Assembly (NCBI GenBank): GCA_002150815.3
Contig: NDFF03000050.1
Location: 334,023-398,022 of the forward strand
Length of the DNA: 64,000 nucleotides
Source: Grammothele lineata
Taxonomy: Eukaryota > Basidiomycota > Agaricomycetes > Polyporales > Polyporaceae
Direction: 5' to 3'
Of the stretch, positions 1-12,357 are shown in pieces (the first letter of the stretch is position 1; each line of letters opens with the position of its first letter). The position numbers were made by a program, and so were the translations under genes. The notes under the pieces are model-generated. The model was given only the letters and a program-made list of their open reading frames with translations. It did no database searches and was not told where the DNA came from.

Positions 1-35
1 CCCTACATAACTTATGAACCCTGATCATGGCATCA

Positions 36-395
36 GCAGCACGTTCGGGTCAGCGCGCACACTAGGTGAGAGAACTTACTCCCGTGCGTACATGTCTAGC
101 TGAATTAGCCACCTCGTAGCGTGTTCTGCGTAACGCCCCAAACCCTGAGTCGCGCCGTGCGGGGGACGTGCAGCGAGGGCACCATGATCCAGTGCGCGCG
201 CGCGAGGTGGGCAACACTCGACGCGTGACGTCCGCGAAATGGGAACGACGGCCCCGTCATGCGCTCGAGCTCGTCTACGAGCGTTGGCCGTAAGAGCGCA
301 CGACGTCTTGGATGGTTGTAGAATAGAGACTGCCAAGCAGTTGTCAGTATTCTCGCGACAGTATTGGAATTTGTAACACGCACATCATGACATGG
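36..395 (+). repeat. Upstream copy of a tandem coding duplication
   Basis: This segment aligns to 459-793 in the same orientation, about 413-423 bp downstream. The best match is 233-391 against 646-781. In the matching frame both copies stay open. They share V-R-x-M near the start, R-A-(H/Y)-D-V-L-D-(G/D)-C, E-T-x-K-Q-(L/M)-S-V, and an end at (Y/H)-W-N followed by a stop (this copy has one extra Leu). It carries a 6-bp in-frame insertion. Conservation by codon rather than by base suggests coding descent. The product is not recognised. Confidence 0.5.
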
Positions 396-781
396 ACGTC
401 GGGCGTCTCCATGAGCTGGTAGAGCAATGTAAATCGCGGGTCGAGATCGAGGCCGCGTTAGCAGCATGTTCGGTTGACGCGCGTACGCATGCCCTCGGCG
501 AGAGGACTCACCCGCGAACGCAAAGTGGTGTCTGCAGTAGCCGCGTTGCAGCACGTTCCGCGGAGTGCGCCAACACATTAGCTACGCTGAGCGGTCGAGT
601 GAAGGCAGAATGTCCCATAGCGCACGCACGTGCAACGTGCGATGTCCGCGGGATGGAGGCGACGGCCACCTCGTATGCTCGTCTACAAGAGGCGTCCGCA
701 AGGGCGTACGACGTCCTGGATGATTGTACGCTAGAAACACCAAAGCAGATGTCAGTATGGTTGCACGAGCATTGGAATTGA
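392..781 (+). CDS. Small protein or last exon of unknown family (second tandem copy)
   Basis: An open frame of 129 codons. Its last roughly 50 residues match, codon by codon, the C-terminal part of the tandem copy just upstream. It has no signal peptide, no membrane segment and no recognised motif. The N-terminal half is Arg/Ala/His-rich and may include intron or leader sequence, so the start is uncertain. The family is unknown; coding status rests only on the conserved frame between the two copies. Confidence 0.35.
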   Translation: MDVGRLHELVEQCKSRVEIEAALAACSVDARTHALGERTHPRTQSGVCSSRVAARSAECANTLATLSGRVKAECPIAHARATCDVRGMEATATSYARLQEASARAYDVLDDCTLETPKQMSVWLHEHWN

Positions 782-800
782 GAATGCGCACCTGGAGGTC

Positions 801-3800
801 GAGTGATGCGGAACGCGAGTCGAGGGTCTAAAAATGGAGGCCCTCATCAGTCGCACGAGAGGCTTCAAATTGCGGGCGCGAATGAGGGCGCGCGAGGGAA
901 TCAGCGTCGACGCTCAGGAGAGTGCATCGAGCGTCACTTACTCCCTAAACAATCAAGTCTGAGTGGCTCCCCTCAACGCGAACGTGAAATTTGATGTATG
1001 AGCAAAAGGCATTATACAAGGAGTTGTAGCACGTACCGTAGTCTCGTCTGACACGTTGCGGCCGCCGGCGCGTGTACGCACTGGCACGCGTGCGGAAGCC
1101 TGAGCTTCGGTGTATCGAATGTTTGGACGCGAGCATAGGACGACTATGGTGTGCAGGATCGTCGAGCTGAGCATTGGGAGATATGTGTGCAACGTTCACT
1201 CTCAGTGCATTAGAGCGAGATCGCGCTGAGCGTCGCACGGAGAAGAACACGTTCGAACTGGAAATACTAACCGCTATGTCCGGTGGGAAGCACTGGCGGG
1301 GTGCGCGCTTCAAAAGTAAGCATGGCGATGAGCAGCGGGGGAAGCTGTTTTGATGATATATTCGCGTTGTGAGATGACGAGACGGATGATGGAGATGGAG
1401 ATGGAATAATATACCTGACGGACAGGCAAGCCTGACATGCGTTGAGTGACAGATTCGTCCGATCTAGTCTGGTGTCGCGGCTTCTGCGTATGCAAAAGGA
1501 AATCAAGGATCTAACTTCATAATACCTGACCCTTGTCATGGAACTGAATCTGAAGTTTGTGTGAGGATTCACAATGGCCGCGCACCGTACGAGAACATAA
1601 TGGGAGCATACCACGTCAAATGGTCGTTTCTTCATCCTTTGTCGCGCCCGGCTTACGGACGTAGAACGCCTGCAATCGTTACAACCTATATGTACTAATC
1701 AGGTCCGAGAACGCACGGATATGAGCGGAGGTAGGTGTACACTACCTTTGGCTGGCGCGTTCACTGTGCGTTCTCGGAGAGGAGGTCTTGGGAGGCTCAG
1801 GCTTCTAGACGAGGCCGCGTCATAGCACCAAGATCTCAGATCGGCGGCGGGCTGGGCGGGCGTCTCGGGCCTATCGGGCCGCTTCGGCCGCAGGGACTTG
1901 ACGCACTTGGGGAGCCTGAGGCCTGAGGCCCGAGGACGCGTCTCGACCTCGCTCTTCCGAGTGCACGTCCTGCTTGGTCTTCCACTCTGCGCCCAGCCGG
2001 CTTCCTGCGCAACGTCTCCAGTGCATGTTCAACTCGCGTCGCGCCCTGGCCCCTTGGCTTACCGCCTGTCGGCAGCGTCTGTCCAGCCTCTCGCCCTCCG
2101 CGATTTTCCGTAGTCCGGTGAGTTGCGCTCCGCCTTTGCGGACCCCCGCTCTCCGAAGTCATTGCTCACAGCACTCTCCCTCAATACGGTCTAGGGTGGC
2201 GATAGAAGCCTCAAGCTTTGCGCTTCCACCAATGTACTCCCGGCCTTCCCACATGAAACTTCGGCATTCTTTCCCGTCCTGTCCCTACTCGCCCTATCCC
2301 TCCCCTCCTCTCGTCTCTCCCTGTGGCGCACTCTCTCGACACGCTCAAGTTCTTCTGGACGCCATTATCGAACGCTTCCGGGAGAAGATGTGGGACCTTA
2401 TAATGCTGATGGATGAAACCTGCGAGGGCTGCGGTAGCTCGGTGCGTGATCTCATCCCACTCTTCCGTACAACGTGCAAACTTTTCCGCGACGTAGGTCA
2501 CGACCGATCGTGCTTGTCGTTGTTTGCAAAGACGTACGCCTCCTTTTCCCGCGTTCTTCAAAGTTCTCCAAGGCTTCCCCCTAGTACGCCCGCCCTCACA
2601 CCGCCCTATATCGTCGCTCATCTATCACATTCGTCGACCAGCGTCCCGGCCTATGACCGATCACTACCAGGTACGGATCCAATCTCACGATACCGGCTCA
2701 ACGGACAGTCGCCTATATTTCTTTGTGTCAGGTGCGTCCGATTCTTGATTCCCCTCCGAAGCAGCGAGATCAACGTCACCTAGATATCTCAGCGTTCTTA
2801 CTCGTTGCGCCAATCGCTACGCAAGCTGACGTTCCAGTTGTCTCGCACTCCAAATACACAACGTGAGTCCTTTCACAAGTGTATTCTGCTCCCGCGTCAA
2901 GCTCAAGCATACACGCTTTGCATTCTAGTCGCATTCAGGGCGTCGTCTCTGTGTCTAGGCCGAGGTATCAAACATGCGCCGTCGACGACAGTCCAATAGC
3001 CCTCGAGACGCGGAAGGACATTTCATACTCAGCAATACATGGAACGCAAGTTAGGAACGCCCCTTGCTGGACGACCTGCAAAGGTTCGATGCGCTTAAGT
3101 TATGGCCCTGCCTTGGAGTCGTCAGACGACATCGACGTGAAGACCGTTGAAAAGGTACGTCAATGGACTCTAACATGATATCTCCGTCACTGAAGGCGTC
3201 GACTCTACCACCGCCAGTAGATCACTCTTTGCGAATGAAGGGCGCGGCACCAGAATCGTCATCGATCGGCTCAACACTCTGCCGCGCGCCCTTTCACAGC
3301 GCGCTTTCTGAACCAGGCCGTGCTGAGGTTGCGTTCCGGGACAATATCGGTCTGGATGCATTCGTTCGTGCGGAGACGGTACGAAGAAGTAGTCGTTTCG
3401 CGAGCTGGTGAGTAGGCTAATGTCGGTCGTCAGCCAGTGTGGCTTCGAGGCTGACCAGGCGCAGCGCATAGATGTACCCCCAGCATCCAAGGCTGCTCCC
3501 TTAGTACGCTCTACAAGACGTTACGTGCTGCCTGTCACGTCTACCCCCTCTACAGCGCCGTCCAGTGGACGGGGCTGGCAGTTTGTCCTCTACCGTATGT
3601 GATGCGCGCGGCCGGAGACGAAGTCGGGGCGCTGACGGGCAGCGCGCGCAAGCGACTGCCCACTCCGACGGCTCAGGTTTGAACCAGCATCGGTGATATT
3701 CGTAAATCGTTATGTGGTTCCTTGCACGCGATCGGTCCCAGCGGCCCACTCAATTTCACGTACGCACATCCTTTGAGGACTTTGCGCTACGCGTACGTCG

Positions 3801-6800
3801 CTCACCCGCGCGAGATGTAGTAGCTCACTGGCTGATAGTGAACTCACCTTCCAGATACCGCCTCGCGTACGCGTGCCGAGCGAACGCGCATATATCCAGC
3901 GCGCGCTCTCAACGCGTCTGGATACGGCAGAAATGTCTTGCGCGGTGCGCACGGCACCGCGACCCAGCCTTGCGCACCGAGTTCGTCTGACGGTCTTGAG
4001 TTGCATACCTACACGTAAGTTTGTTTCCTTCCTGATATCGTTCACGCTTGCGTACTGCTGCTAACGTCTCCGTTGCTCTAGATTATGCCTGTCCGACTTA
4101 AGCGCATGAGCTGCGACACCCATTTCAACAGGTGCTAGATGCATGTACTCGTGCAGAAGCGCGAGAGATCGCGTACGAGGCACGCACGCGCAGCTTGATA
4201 CTTTGTGGGACTCCGCCGGATCCTTTGAGGATGTGTACACGAGCTAGGCTGCTGTACACATCGTTATATACATAGCTGCTGTGTAAGCTCACGTACAATT
4301 CTGTAGAGAGGTGTCAGTAACAGGATCCCTAACGCGGGTCAGAGAAAGGCTTGCTCCGTAGAACGTACCTAAGCGGTGGCAACAATCGCGATAATCTACC
4401 CTACCCGACTTTCTCAAAACTCATAAACTGCCCACCCACGGTATGGCGCGTACCCGGCTCATAGGTTCCTGCGGGGGCACTGGGTCAGCCTCAGGCTCGC
4501 GCAGAACGAGAACGCGTTGGAGCAGGAGCCTCCGGTCCGCCGGGCCGTTCCAGATGCGGAGACCTCTCAGTGCAGCGGTTCGGGGTCCTGCTCGAATGTA
4601 GTGGTCCTCGTCTCGCTCTTCCCTGCGCGCCATCCATCGCCCTACTAGCCCGCGCTACCTTCGCTCCTTGTCGTCCATGCCCCGCCCACAGCATCTACGT
4701 CAACTACCTATATGGCAGGTCACACTCGGGCTTCGCGTAGACCCGCCCGGGGCGCGCCCTGCGGATGGCCTCAGGCTCCCGCCCTTTGAGCCGATAGGCG
4801 ACCTCGTCAAGTGCACGCATGCCCGCGGTCTCTGCAACAACTAGACGCACACGCTCGCGTTCAGTTGGGCCGCGGCTGTCTCCTAGTCCGTACGCCCTTC
4901 AGCCCCGGAGCTCGTACCAGTGTCATGCCTGCGGGTTCTCGCGACCCGCTTCACACTTCTTCTCCCCCGTGTGCCTCTGCACCCAAGGCCTCACCGGAGC
5001 GGCGTCGAGACGATCGCGCACGTTCGTACGGACGGGCGGCTGATGCTAATGCTCAGTACGTCCACGCAGCGGACCTACCACAGACGTCTCGCTCTTCGAT
5101 ACAGGTGCGTCCTGTTTGTTGCAGTGGCCTACTTCACGCACCTCTACCTCGTTCTATCCTCGTTTTTCTTTCGGCCTCTGCACCAGTCTCTTATCTACCA
5201 GCTTTTCTTATGACCGGCGTGCATGTTGACCCGCTGTCTTCTCAGGATTCGTCTACGATCTCGATACTTCCGCGTACGACGATTTGATCCCTCCCGACAG
5301 ACGCTACCCCTGCTCACATACAGCAGTCCTCATAAACGTTCACGGATTCGCTTCCGTACGTTCTTTCCTCGCTCACTCCCTCCGTCTCTCGCAACATATT
5401 CCCGCTGATGCCATCCTTCAATTAGAGCCTTCCATGGCGCTCAGACAATTGTCTCCGCCATCCCGTACTATGTACAGGTCCCGCGGGAAGCTCCACGTGC
5501 GTCCTTCGATGTGTGTGTGGGCCCGATCCCGGTCCCTAAGGAATATCGGCAGGGAAAGAATGCAGGGGCCATCGACGGCACCCCCCGCGCTTGCGGGCCC
5601 GTTCCTCCAGCGCGCTACGGCAGGAGAGAGTACGGGAACTTCTGGCGGCCGGAAGTTGGGGAGGGAAGGGAGAGGAGGGGGCCGTTGCGAGCGCGGGCGT
5701 GAGCATATTTCAGGGACGCGAGGAGAAACGTATGGAGGGGTGAATGGACTGGTTCATGCTGGGCGTCGCAGTGGTGGCAGTTGACGTCGAGGTCAGCGTC
5801 GGCACATAGGTGAGTGCTAAGTAGCTATCACCTTGCAAATACGCTTCGATTCTAAATGTCTTGCGTACGCTAGTATTCGCGCGCAGTCTATTCTGATGTA
5901 GAGACACTGCCGTAGCTTGACGGTGCATTTTCACTTCTCACATGCCGTTTCCTCAAGATCTTCATTCCCGTTCGTTCCATAACTCAACAATCTATGACCG
6001 TGCATATGCGCAACCTCACCCGTCGCCGGTCTCTTCGAGAGATCCTTAACAACCATGCATGCTAGCTGAACAGCTCCTTCTTCTCTTTACTCCCTTCTTG
6101 CTCACCTGATGATTTATCTGTTCCCAGCAGGATACGGCGAGGGGCAGATGAGGCGCGTTTCTAGTTCAGTTTTCTATTTTCCCCGCACTCACTGAGATAA
6201 CGCACCATCATCCCTCAATCTCCGTAGTGTGCCCGACATTGCACAGATACCTCGGACCTTCTGCCAGCAAGTACTGGCCGGTTATCTGTCCCCGTAGTAC
6301 GTACGTCGCAGTCGTTAGACTGCATGGAGCTCGTTGAGCTAACTGCCACCCTCAGCGGGTTGCTAGAGCGCCCTCAGCGAGTCACAAGGTTGTCGTGTCT
6401 ACTAAGCACACCGGGGCCCGCTTCGCTGTGATTGCCACCGGTACCCATGCGGAGCATGCTTCACTGCCACGCAACTTGAACTCCATGATCCTGTTCCGCC
6501 CTAACGGGCTTTCAACGCTTGCAGTAAGAGGTTCGCCAGGATCTCATAGGTACCTGCTGTGAGCAGAAGCACGCGGTATACATCTTTAATGGACATTCTT
6601 CTCCGCACGAAGTCCACATGAGCGCCAGATACGTTGCTGATATGGCGGTGTTAAGTGCCGATGGCCAGGATACCTCCCGTTGTAGTCGAGAGATCTCATG
6701 CTATCATATATGCCTACGATGTGTGAAGCGGACATTTGCCAGGCGAGCTCAAGATAGCAAGCAAGCAGGACGTCGAACGATATCCGCACAGGTTTTGCAG

Positions 6801-6840
6801 TTGAACGTCTCTTCTGACAGGCGGCGTGTCCGCGCGAGGT
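801..6840. other. About 6 kb without a recognisable gene
   Basis: There are many short open frames on both strands and scattered plausible splice sites, but no frame with a recognisable domain. Two frames read somewhat like protein: minus 2211-2621 (helical, Glu/Arg-rich) and plus 3190-3410. Neither could be extended by splicing into a family I know. It may be decayed gene sequence or genes of families I cannot recognise. It contains no tRNA, rRNA or transposon hallmark. Confidence 0.4.
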
Positions 6841-7055
6841 GACATGTGGCGGCGTTCGGGTCTTCTTTCACTCTAAGTCTCCCAGGACTCCCGTTAGTAC
6901 TGCCCCGAACCGCAATAACGCCGAGCAGCCTCGTGGTTGAGGCAGTGGTGCTGTACTCTGATACCCAGAGTATAGATCTCGCGGTTTGCGCCCTCGCCGT
7001 TGTATATCCTTCAATCCCTCTCCCCACATCCACATTCTTGCACGCAGTCTCCGCA

Positions 7056-10000
7056 ATGCTGTCAAGAAGGCACCTACTTCGCGTCTCACCACCCTCCTCA
7101 GATGATATTCTCGCTGGGACCATCGCTGGATTGGAGCTCCTGGAGAAGGCGTCAGATGTGATCCCGGGGATCCCATGTCTTGGTATGATCCTCTCTTCCG
7201 TGACTGGGATCGCAAAGTCAGTAGAGGTGAGCTTGCTACAAAGTACGATGAAGCCTCCCCAATAATTTATGGATGACTAGAAAATGAAAGGCACAAAAGA
7301 GGGGTTTGTGGAGCTGGCGACGCGTGCCGCTGATCTTGTGCAGCACATCGAGAAGCGTCTCAAGCCAGAGTCATACGAGGCGAGCAAAGACATTAAGGAG
7401 ATTCTGGAGGACCTCTACAAGTAACTCCATCACACGTCGCTAGCGTTGTGTGTCTAACATACTCTTTCGTCGCAGAGTAGTTGCCAGAATTCGGCGGGTC
7501 ATAGAACAAGAGCAAGGGCGATCTCGCATAGATCGTTTTCTTCACCAAGCGTCGATTGCAGCAACATTGAGAAAGGGCATACAAAGCCTGGATGACGCTA
7601 GGGAGAATTTCAATGTATGTAGTGTGTGGTGTAGCCTATTCTCCCTCAGGATAGTCGAACGCAGTATACTCCGGGGCTGATATTACCATGCCAGACGGCA
7701 TGCTTGATTTCTCTCACCCAGAAGGTAGAACAGCAAGCAACTTACGACGATGAACTTCAGGTACGTCAATCTACGTCCACGCATACAGCAGAAGTATGGA
7801 TTCGGCATTGACTATCAAAACTATTTAGATACGACTCCTACGCCCCACGGACTTTGAACTCCTTGCAGATTGTGGCAAGCGCAATGTAGCTGGGAAATAC
7901 GAGATGCAGGAATACGAGGCCCGTTTGGATGGTAAAGTCGTTCGGGTACGAGAACTGCGTGAGAAGAGAGCGATGAGTCCTGTACGTCCTCAGAATCGGT
8001 TCTATCTCATGTATGATCTCTGACGGTACGACGGCTACTAGGATGACCTCAAGTCTCTGGTTCTCTACAATCCAACCAAGTCCGGTAGTGTGCTACTACT
8101 CGTCTGGGGCAGCCGAATGTGACGCTCGTATACCAGGAACGGCATGAATCCTTCTTTTATACGGATCCTTGGAATTTCTCATAGAACGGTGGCACGCCCA
8201 TTCTACGTGCTCGAGGCAGGTAAGTTCTGTGTTGCTTCAATATAGCGAGAATCAGAGCCTACGAAGCTAATCTGACTTTCTGTAGGTGTGCATTCTCTGG
8301 CCAAAGATATTGTGGGAGTGGATCCGCTAGACCTCCTTAACGCCTGGCTTCAGCATGTGAGCAATTTTTTGGCCGACAATGGTACTTCTACCCATCTATT
8401 TGTAGACCATCGAATTTGAGGTTTGTGGAGACTTGGTAACAAATTATGCAATCTAAATGATGTGGGATTGCATACTTAGAGTGCACTTCAATATGCAAGG
8501 CGTACGGAGGTTCCAGTAAATAATGTACGTCCCTTTGTCTATATAGTGCAATATTCATAACTGCTGATGACCAGCAAACACCATCTAATAGCCGAGCAAA
8601 GGCGTGGCGCATAACCATAGCGCCTGCGCTTCATCCGCCTCTCTCAACGAGAGCGGGATCCTCAAATTGGACATTTCGGACCTGTGCGGGGCAAACAGTA
8701 ACTGCCTGCGACGATATCTCGAGAGCATGTACTCTGAGGTTCGTTTCCAAGGTTCTTCCAACTCTCCCACTTCGCTAAGCTGACATTTCCAGTATAAAGG
8801 CCTTGAGGTTCCTGAGCAAGGCATGGCTATCTTCTGATACATCGTCGCATCACTGGCACACTAACATTTCCGTTTTGCTTACACAGGTTTCTCTGGTTTC
8901 ATCCATAATCAGGACTATTCATCCGCGGCAGACCTGCTGGCTGCACTCCGCCATTCCCGGGATCCCAACTCATCCCTCATTCCCACCCTGTCCATCTCAA
9001 ATGCCGTCGACCGCTTCGTTGCCTCATACCTGGGCATAATTTGGTCATCCACCTACGATTCAGCCACCGACGGCCTTCGCATAGGCGACTACGGCCACTT
9101 TGAGCTCGGCAAGGACGGCGCACGTCGGTTCGTCCGTCTTGGACACGTCGAGGAGCTCATGGGAGTGCCGTTATCCGTTGGGAGCTGGTGGCAGACCAGG
9201 GATGCCCAGGGGATCTGGAGTAAATTCCGTGTGTGGGAGAATGACAAGAGATTGAGGTGTGTCTCATCATCCTTTCATTTTTATCTGTTGTGTTGTGTTG
9301 TGCTGCGCCCATGATCCTGGGTAGAGGAACATGATTGTTGATTCACATCTTCCCAGTTGCGAGTTTATTCTTGACGAAGGTCACCCAGAATATCCACACC
9401 GTACTACTCGTATGGACCGTTGGCACGAGATGTTCGACAGCGGACACTCCTTCAGTGTGTCAACATTTTTCTGGGACCATGCAGAGACACTCGCAGAGCA
9501 ACACAATATCAGTTTGTCCGATCTCATCCTAGGTACATAAAACCCTGCTTAGATCTCAGCTCGTCGTTTCATCACTATTCACATGCTTCCGTTCCTTTGC
9601 AGTTTACGGCTACCAGATATTTGCCTATGTGGTAGAGAACTCAAATGATGAGGATAGCACAATGTCCGCTGGGAGCTCTGCACCTGATGGTGCGTCGAGT
9701 TTACATCTCTCTAAGTGCAGCTCACACCTGATTGTGGGCTCTCCTCAGGAACCTCACCCTCTGCAGTGTATTTCCACGCGGGCCCTCCACCTGACAGCAT
9801 GGATCCTTTGGATTCGTGGGGCTTTTGGTCTTGCAGCCCGGACCCAGATGTCGAGCGTCCCGAAGGGATGTCCGACGTAATTGGAGACTTCCGGTTGTGC
9901 ATGCCGTAAGTGAATGGCTCAATGATGTCTGTTATCATGTCTCATTAGAGCGACAGTACGGTTGTGACGTATAACTATCTCTCACCCTTTGCTGGGGAGA

Positions 10001-10092
10001 TTGTCAGGACAGTCAACCGTCTGCGGAGGGGAAACGACAATGACCTAGAAATTTGCGAGGATGAATCGCGTTTCACTACCATATGGGCTTGA
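7056..10092 (+). CDS. MLKL-like N-terminal domain protein with kinase-like and unknown C-terminal regions
   Basis: Sixteen exons splice in frame to 671 aa: 7056-7226, 7281-7420, 7476-7614, 7722-7760, 7829-7981, 8042-8079, 8137-8219, 8286-8356, 8480-8524, 8592-8738, 8793-8820, 8887-9256, 9327-9532, 9603-9689, 9749-9905, 9951-10092. Residues 1-165 form an amphipathic helical bundle of the type found at the N-terminus of many basidiomycete NLR and kinase proteins and of animal MLKL (the VIPGIPCLG element, then K-E-G-x-x-E-L-A). Residues about 165-300 resemble a kinase N-lobe with no visible HRD or DFG motif, so possibly a pseudokinase. Residues 350-671 are unrecognised. One intron (8821-8886) needs a GC-AG donor; the others are GT-AG. 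ATG 7056 is the first in-frame ATG. A role in cell-death or incompatibility signalling is inference. Confidence 0.78.
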
Positions 10093-11500
10093 AGCATCTG
10101 CGAGACTCAAATATTGGAGTACTATGCAGTTTGTTTGGACAGGCGTTGTTGTAATTCTAGGATGTGCTCTTCAAAAACCAATATTAAACGATGTTTTGAT
10201 GAAACCCGCACTACATACGAAGAAGATATAATATTAAGAGCCAACCCAGTGCAATAATTGAAGGTCTAATCGATCTCGCTGAGTGGTGCTACAGGCTAGT
10301 AATTCACACTGATCCGTGCAGTAGCGATCCTAGTCCAGAAATTCGGTATAAACTGATTATATGCGTCTGAGATCATATATTTTCTGATCCGAGCCGTGCT
10401 GGACCTGACTCAGCGAGTTGCTTGTTACCCGATGCAATACTTACTAATGATGAACCTTTGCAGCACTGACCTACAAGGATGCACCTCCGGAGCACATCTA
10501 GTTTTGATAAAACCATACGGTATACGGCTACAAGGTACAAGGATGGGGCGGCAGCATTCAGTCTCAGTAGTGAAGAATCTGAAGGGCACAGGTGCTCAAG
10601 TTTCGTTTCCTGAATACTCAACGCGACACTCCTATTCAAACACGAGGTCACGGGAATGAAGAACGGAATCTACGTTCAGTACTAGCCCAGGTGTAAACAT
10701 CAGGCGTTCCGTTAGAGTCTTGAAGGTCATAGTGAGGCTCTACAGAGGCACCGTATGGGAATATGCAGTCGACATAGGGGTAAGGGATGCGCTAACCCCA
10801 TGCGGTGAGTCCAGCGAGTACAAGATGTGACCGATTGACACTGGAACGTCGTAGGGAACACCCAGGCATTGGATAGTGACCATGCCACCCATAGGCTATC
10901 GGCGAGACCCCAATGACGATCCTGAGAGCGCATGTATAGTGGAGGAGGCGGTGAAGGGCAGAGGATTGCTTACGGTGCGCGAGGACGGTTCCTCGGGTGC
11001 CCCGCGCGGGGGCCCACGACATCCCTTCTGGATCGAGAATGATCTAGGCGAGGCGGGTCAGAACGAGCTGTCAAGGACACGATGACGTCGTGCGCTCTCC
11101 ATCCTAGTGCCTCATCCGACCTGCACTCCGGATGTCGTCATAGGCGAGCGCCGCGCTTCGCATTCATAGCTACCGTAGACACCCGATCTCGCCCTTAAGA
11201 GGAGGCTCAGTCGTGCAATCTCTACCATGCGCACTCGGACGATGCCTATTATTAACTTTACGAGCTTGCTACACTGATGCAAGATCGATCCTACTTCCAA
11301 TCAGCACCGACGCTCGTTCTCTCGGATTCACCAGCATCAATGTTTTCTCCCTCTGTCCCCTCGGTCAGTGTATGCGCTATTCCACTCCAGCGGCGCTCGG
11401 GTCCATCGCCCAGGATAGGTGCGCTGTCATCACCTTGGTCGATGCCGCGAATTGGAATGCATACGCCCCACGCTTACTGACAATGCAAAGACGTACAATT
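10093..11500. other. Intergenic, nothing recognised
   Basis: About 1.4 kb between the MLKL-like gene and its paralogous tail. Short open frames on both strands show no motif, and no repeat or RNA gene is apparent. The 5' parts of the damaged paralogue at 11.7-12.0 kb could lie here in unrecognisable form. Confidence 0.4.
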
Positions 11501-11746
11501 CGCGTGAGATAGACCCTAAGGATCGGCAATGAGCGTACGCCCAATTAATGAATTGATAGAAGTACACCATCGTGTCGAGACCTTACATCGTAGACTTCAC
11601 ATCATCTATGAGCTGTTCGACATCCGAGCCGTCAGCAGCACACTCAGCCAGCGCGCGCCGCATTCAGCGAAAAAGCTCACGGACTGCGATGGGTTTCGAA
11701 GAAATAAAAAACAGAAGAATATGGGGCCCGTTTTCGAGGTGGAGGA

Positions 11747-12009
11747 GTGCGTGTGCGAATGTTTCGAGACTGCAACGTTGAAGAGGTGCGTCGCCTCCTA
11801 GCAATTCTCATCCAGGATCTTCACGCAGACGCGACAAAGCAGCCTGATTATGGTCACATACTAGTTTTCTACATCCCTGGTAGGCACTGTCTTCATCATA
11901 CATATAACAAGGATCACATGAGTGATGTATGCTTTCAGGAACAGCCCAAATCCATTCTTTTCTCAAGTCGTCGGAGGGTCTTCCTCGTTTCACAACTATC
12001 TGGGCATGA
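11747..12009 (+). pseudogene. C-terminal remnant paralogous to the MLKL-like gene
   Basis: An open stretch to 11879 joins across an intron (11880-11938, GTAGGC donor, TTTCAG acceptor) to a last exon 11939-12009. The product ends R-F-T-T-I-W-A-stop, identical to the last seven residues of the gene at 7056-10092. A preceding Y-G-H-I-L-V-F-Y-I-P stretch parallels Y-G-Y-Q-I-F-A-Y-V-V there. I could not find the N-terminal helical domain or middle exons upstream, so this is probably a truncated duplicate. The upstream limit is arbitrary. Confidence 0.45.
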
Positions 12010-12357
12010 ACTTATGTGACTCTTGCGAAGTGCCATGGAAGTCCTCCAGTGGCCGTTATGTGGTAGGTCAAGGGGATCTCATTAGAACTGTTTATGATGT
12101 ACCTGTCACTCACAAGCACTCGAACAAGACGACCGGCTTTTGCGTGCGTCGTTCTGATGAGAGGGAACTTCAATTGCACAATATCACACACGCACCATCT
12201 CCTACTAGCAAGTACCAGTACATCCTTCTCGCACAGCACCGACAAGAGTACAGATCAATATACACAGCGCGTCCGACTCGACCCGGATATACATACACCC
12301 CTAAACGCACTTTCTCCCCTCCCGAGCACTTGGACTCACACGCACGGAATGTGTTCA

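Noticed and set aside
1974..2783. 269-codon plus-strand open frame
   Set aside because: Pyrimidine-rich, Ser/Pro/Leu-rich composition, no motif and no conserved partner. The minus strand at 2211-2621 is equally plausible, so neither is called as a gene.
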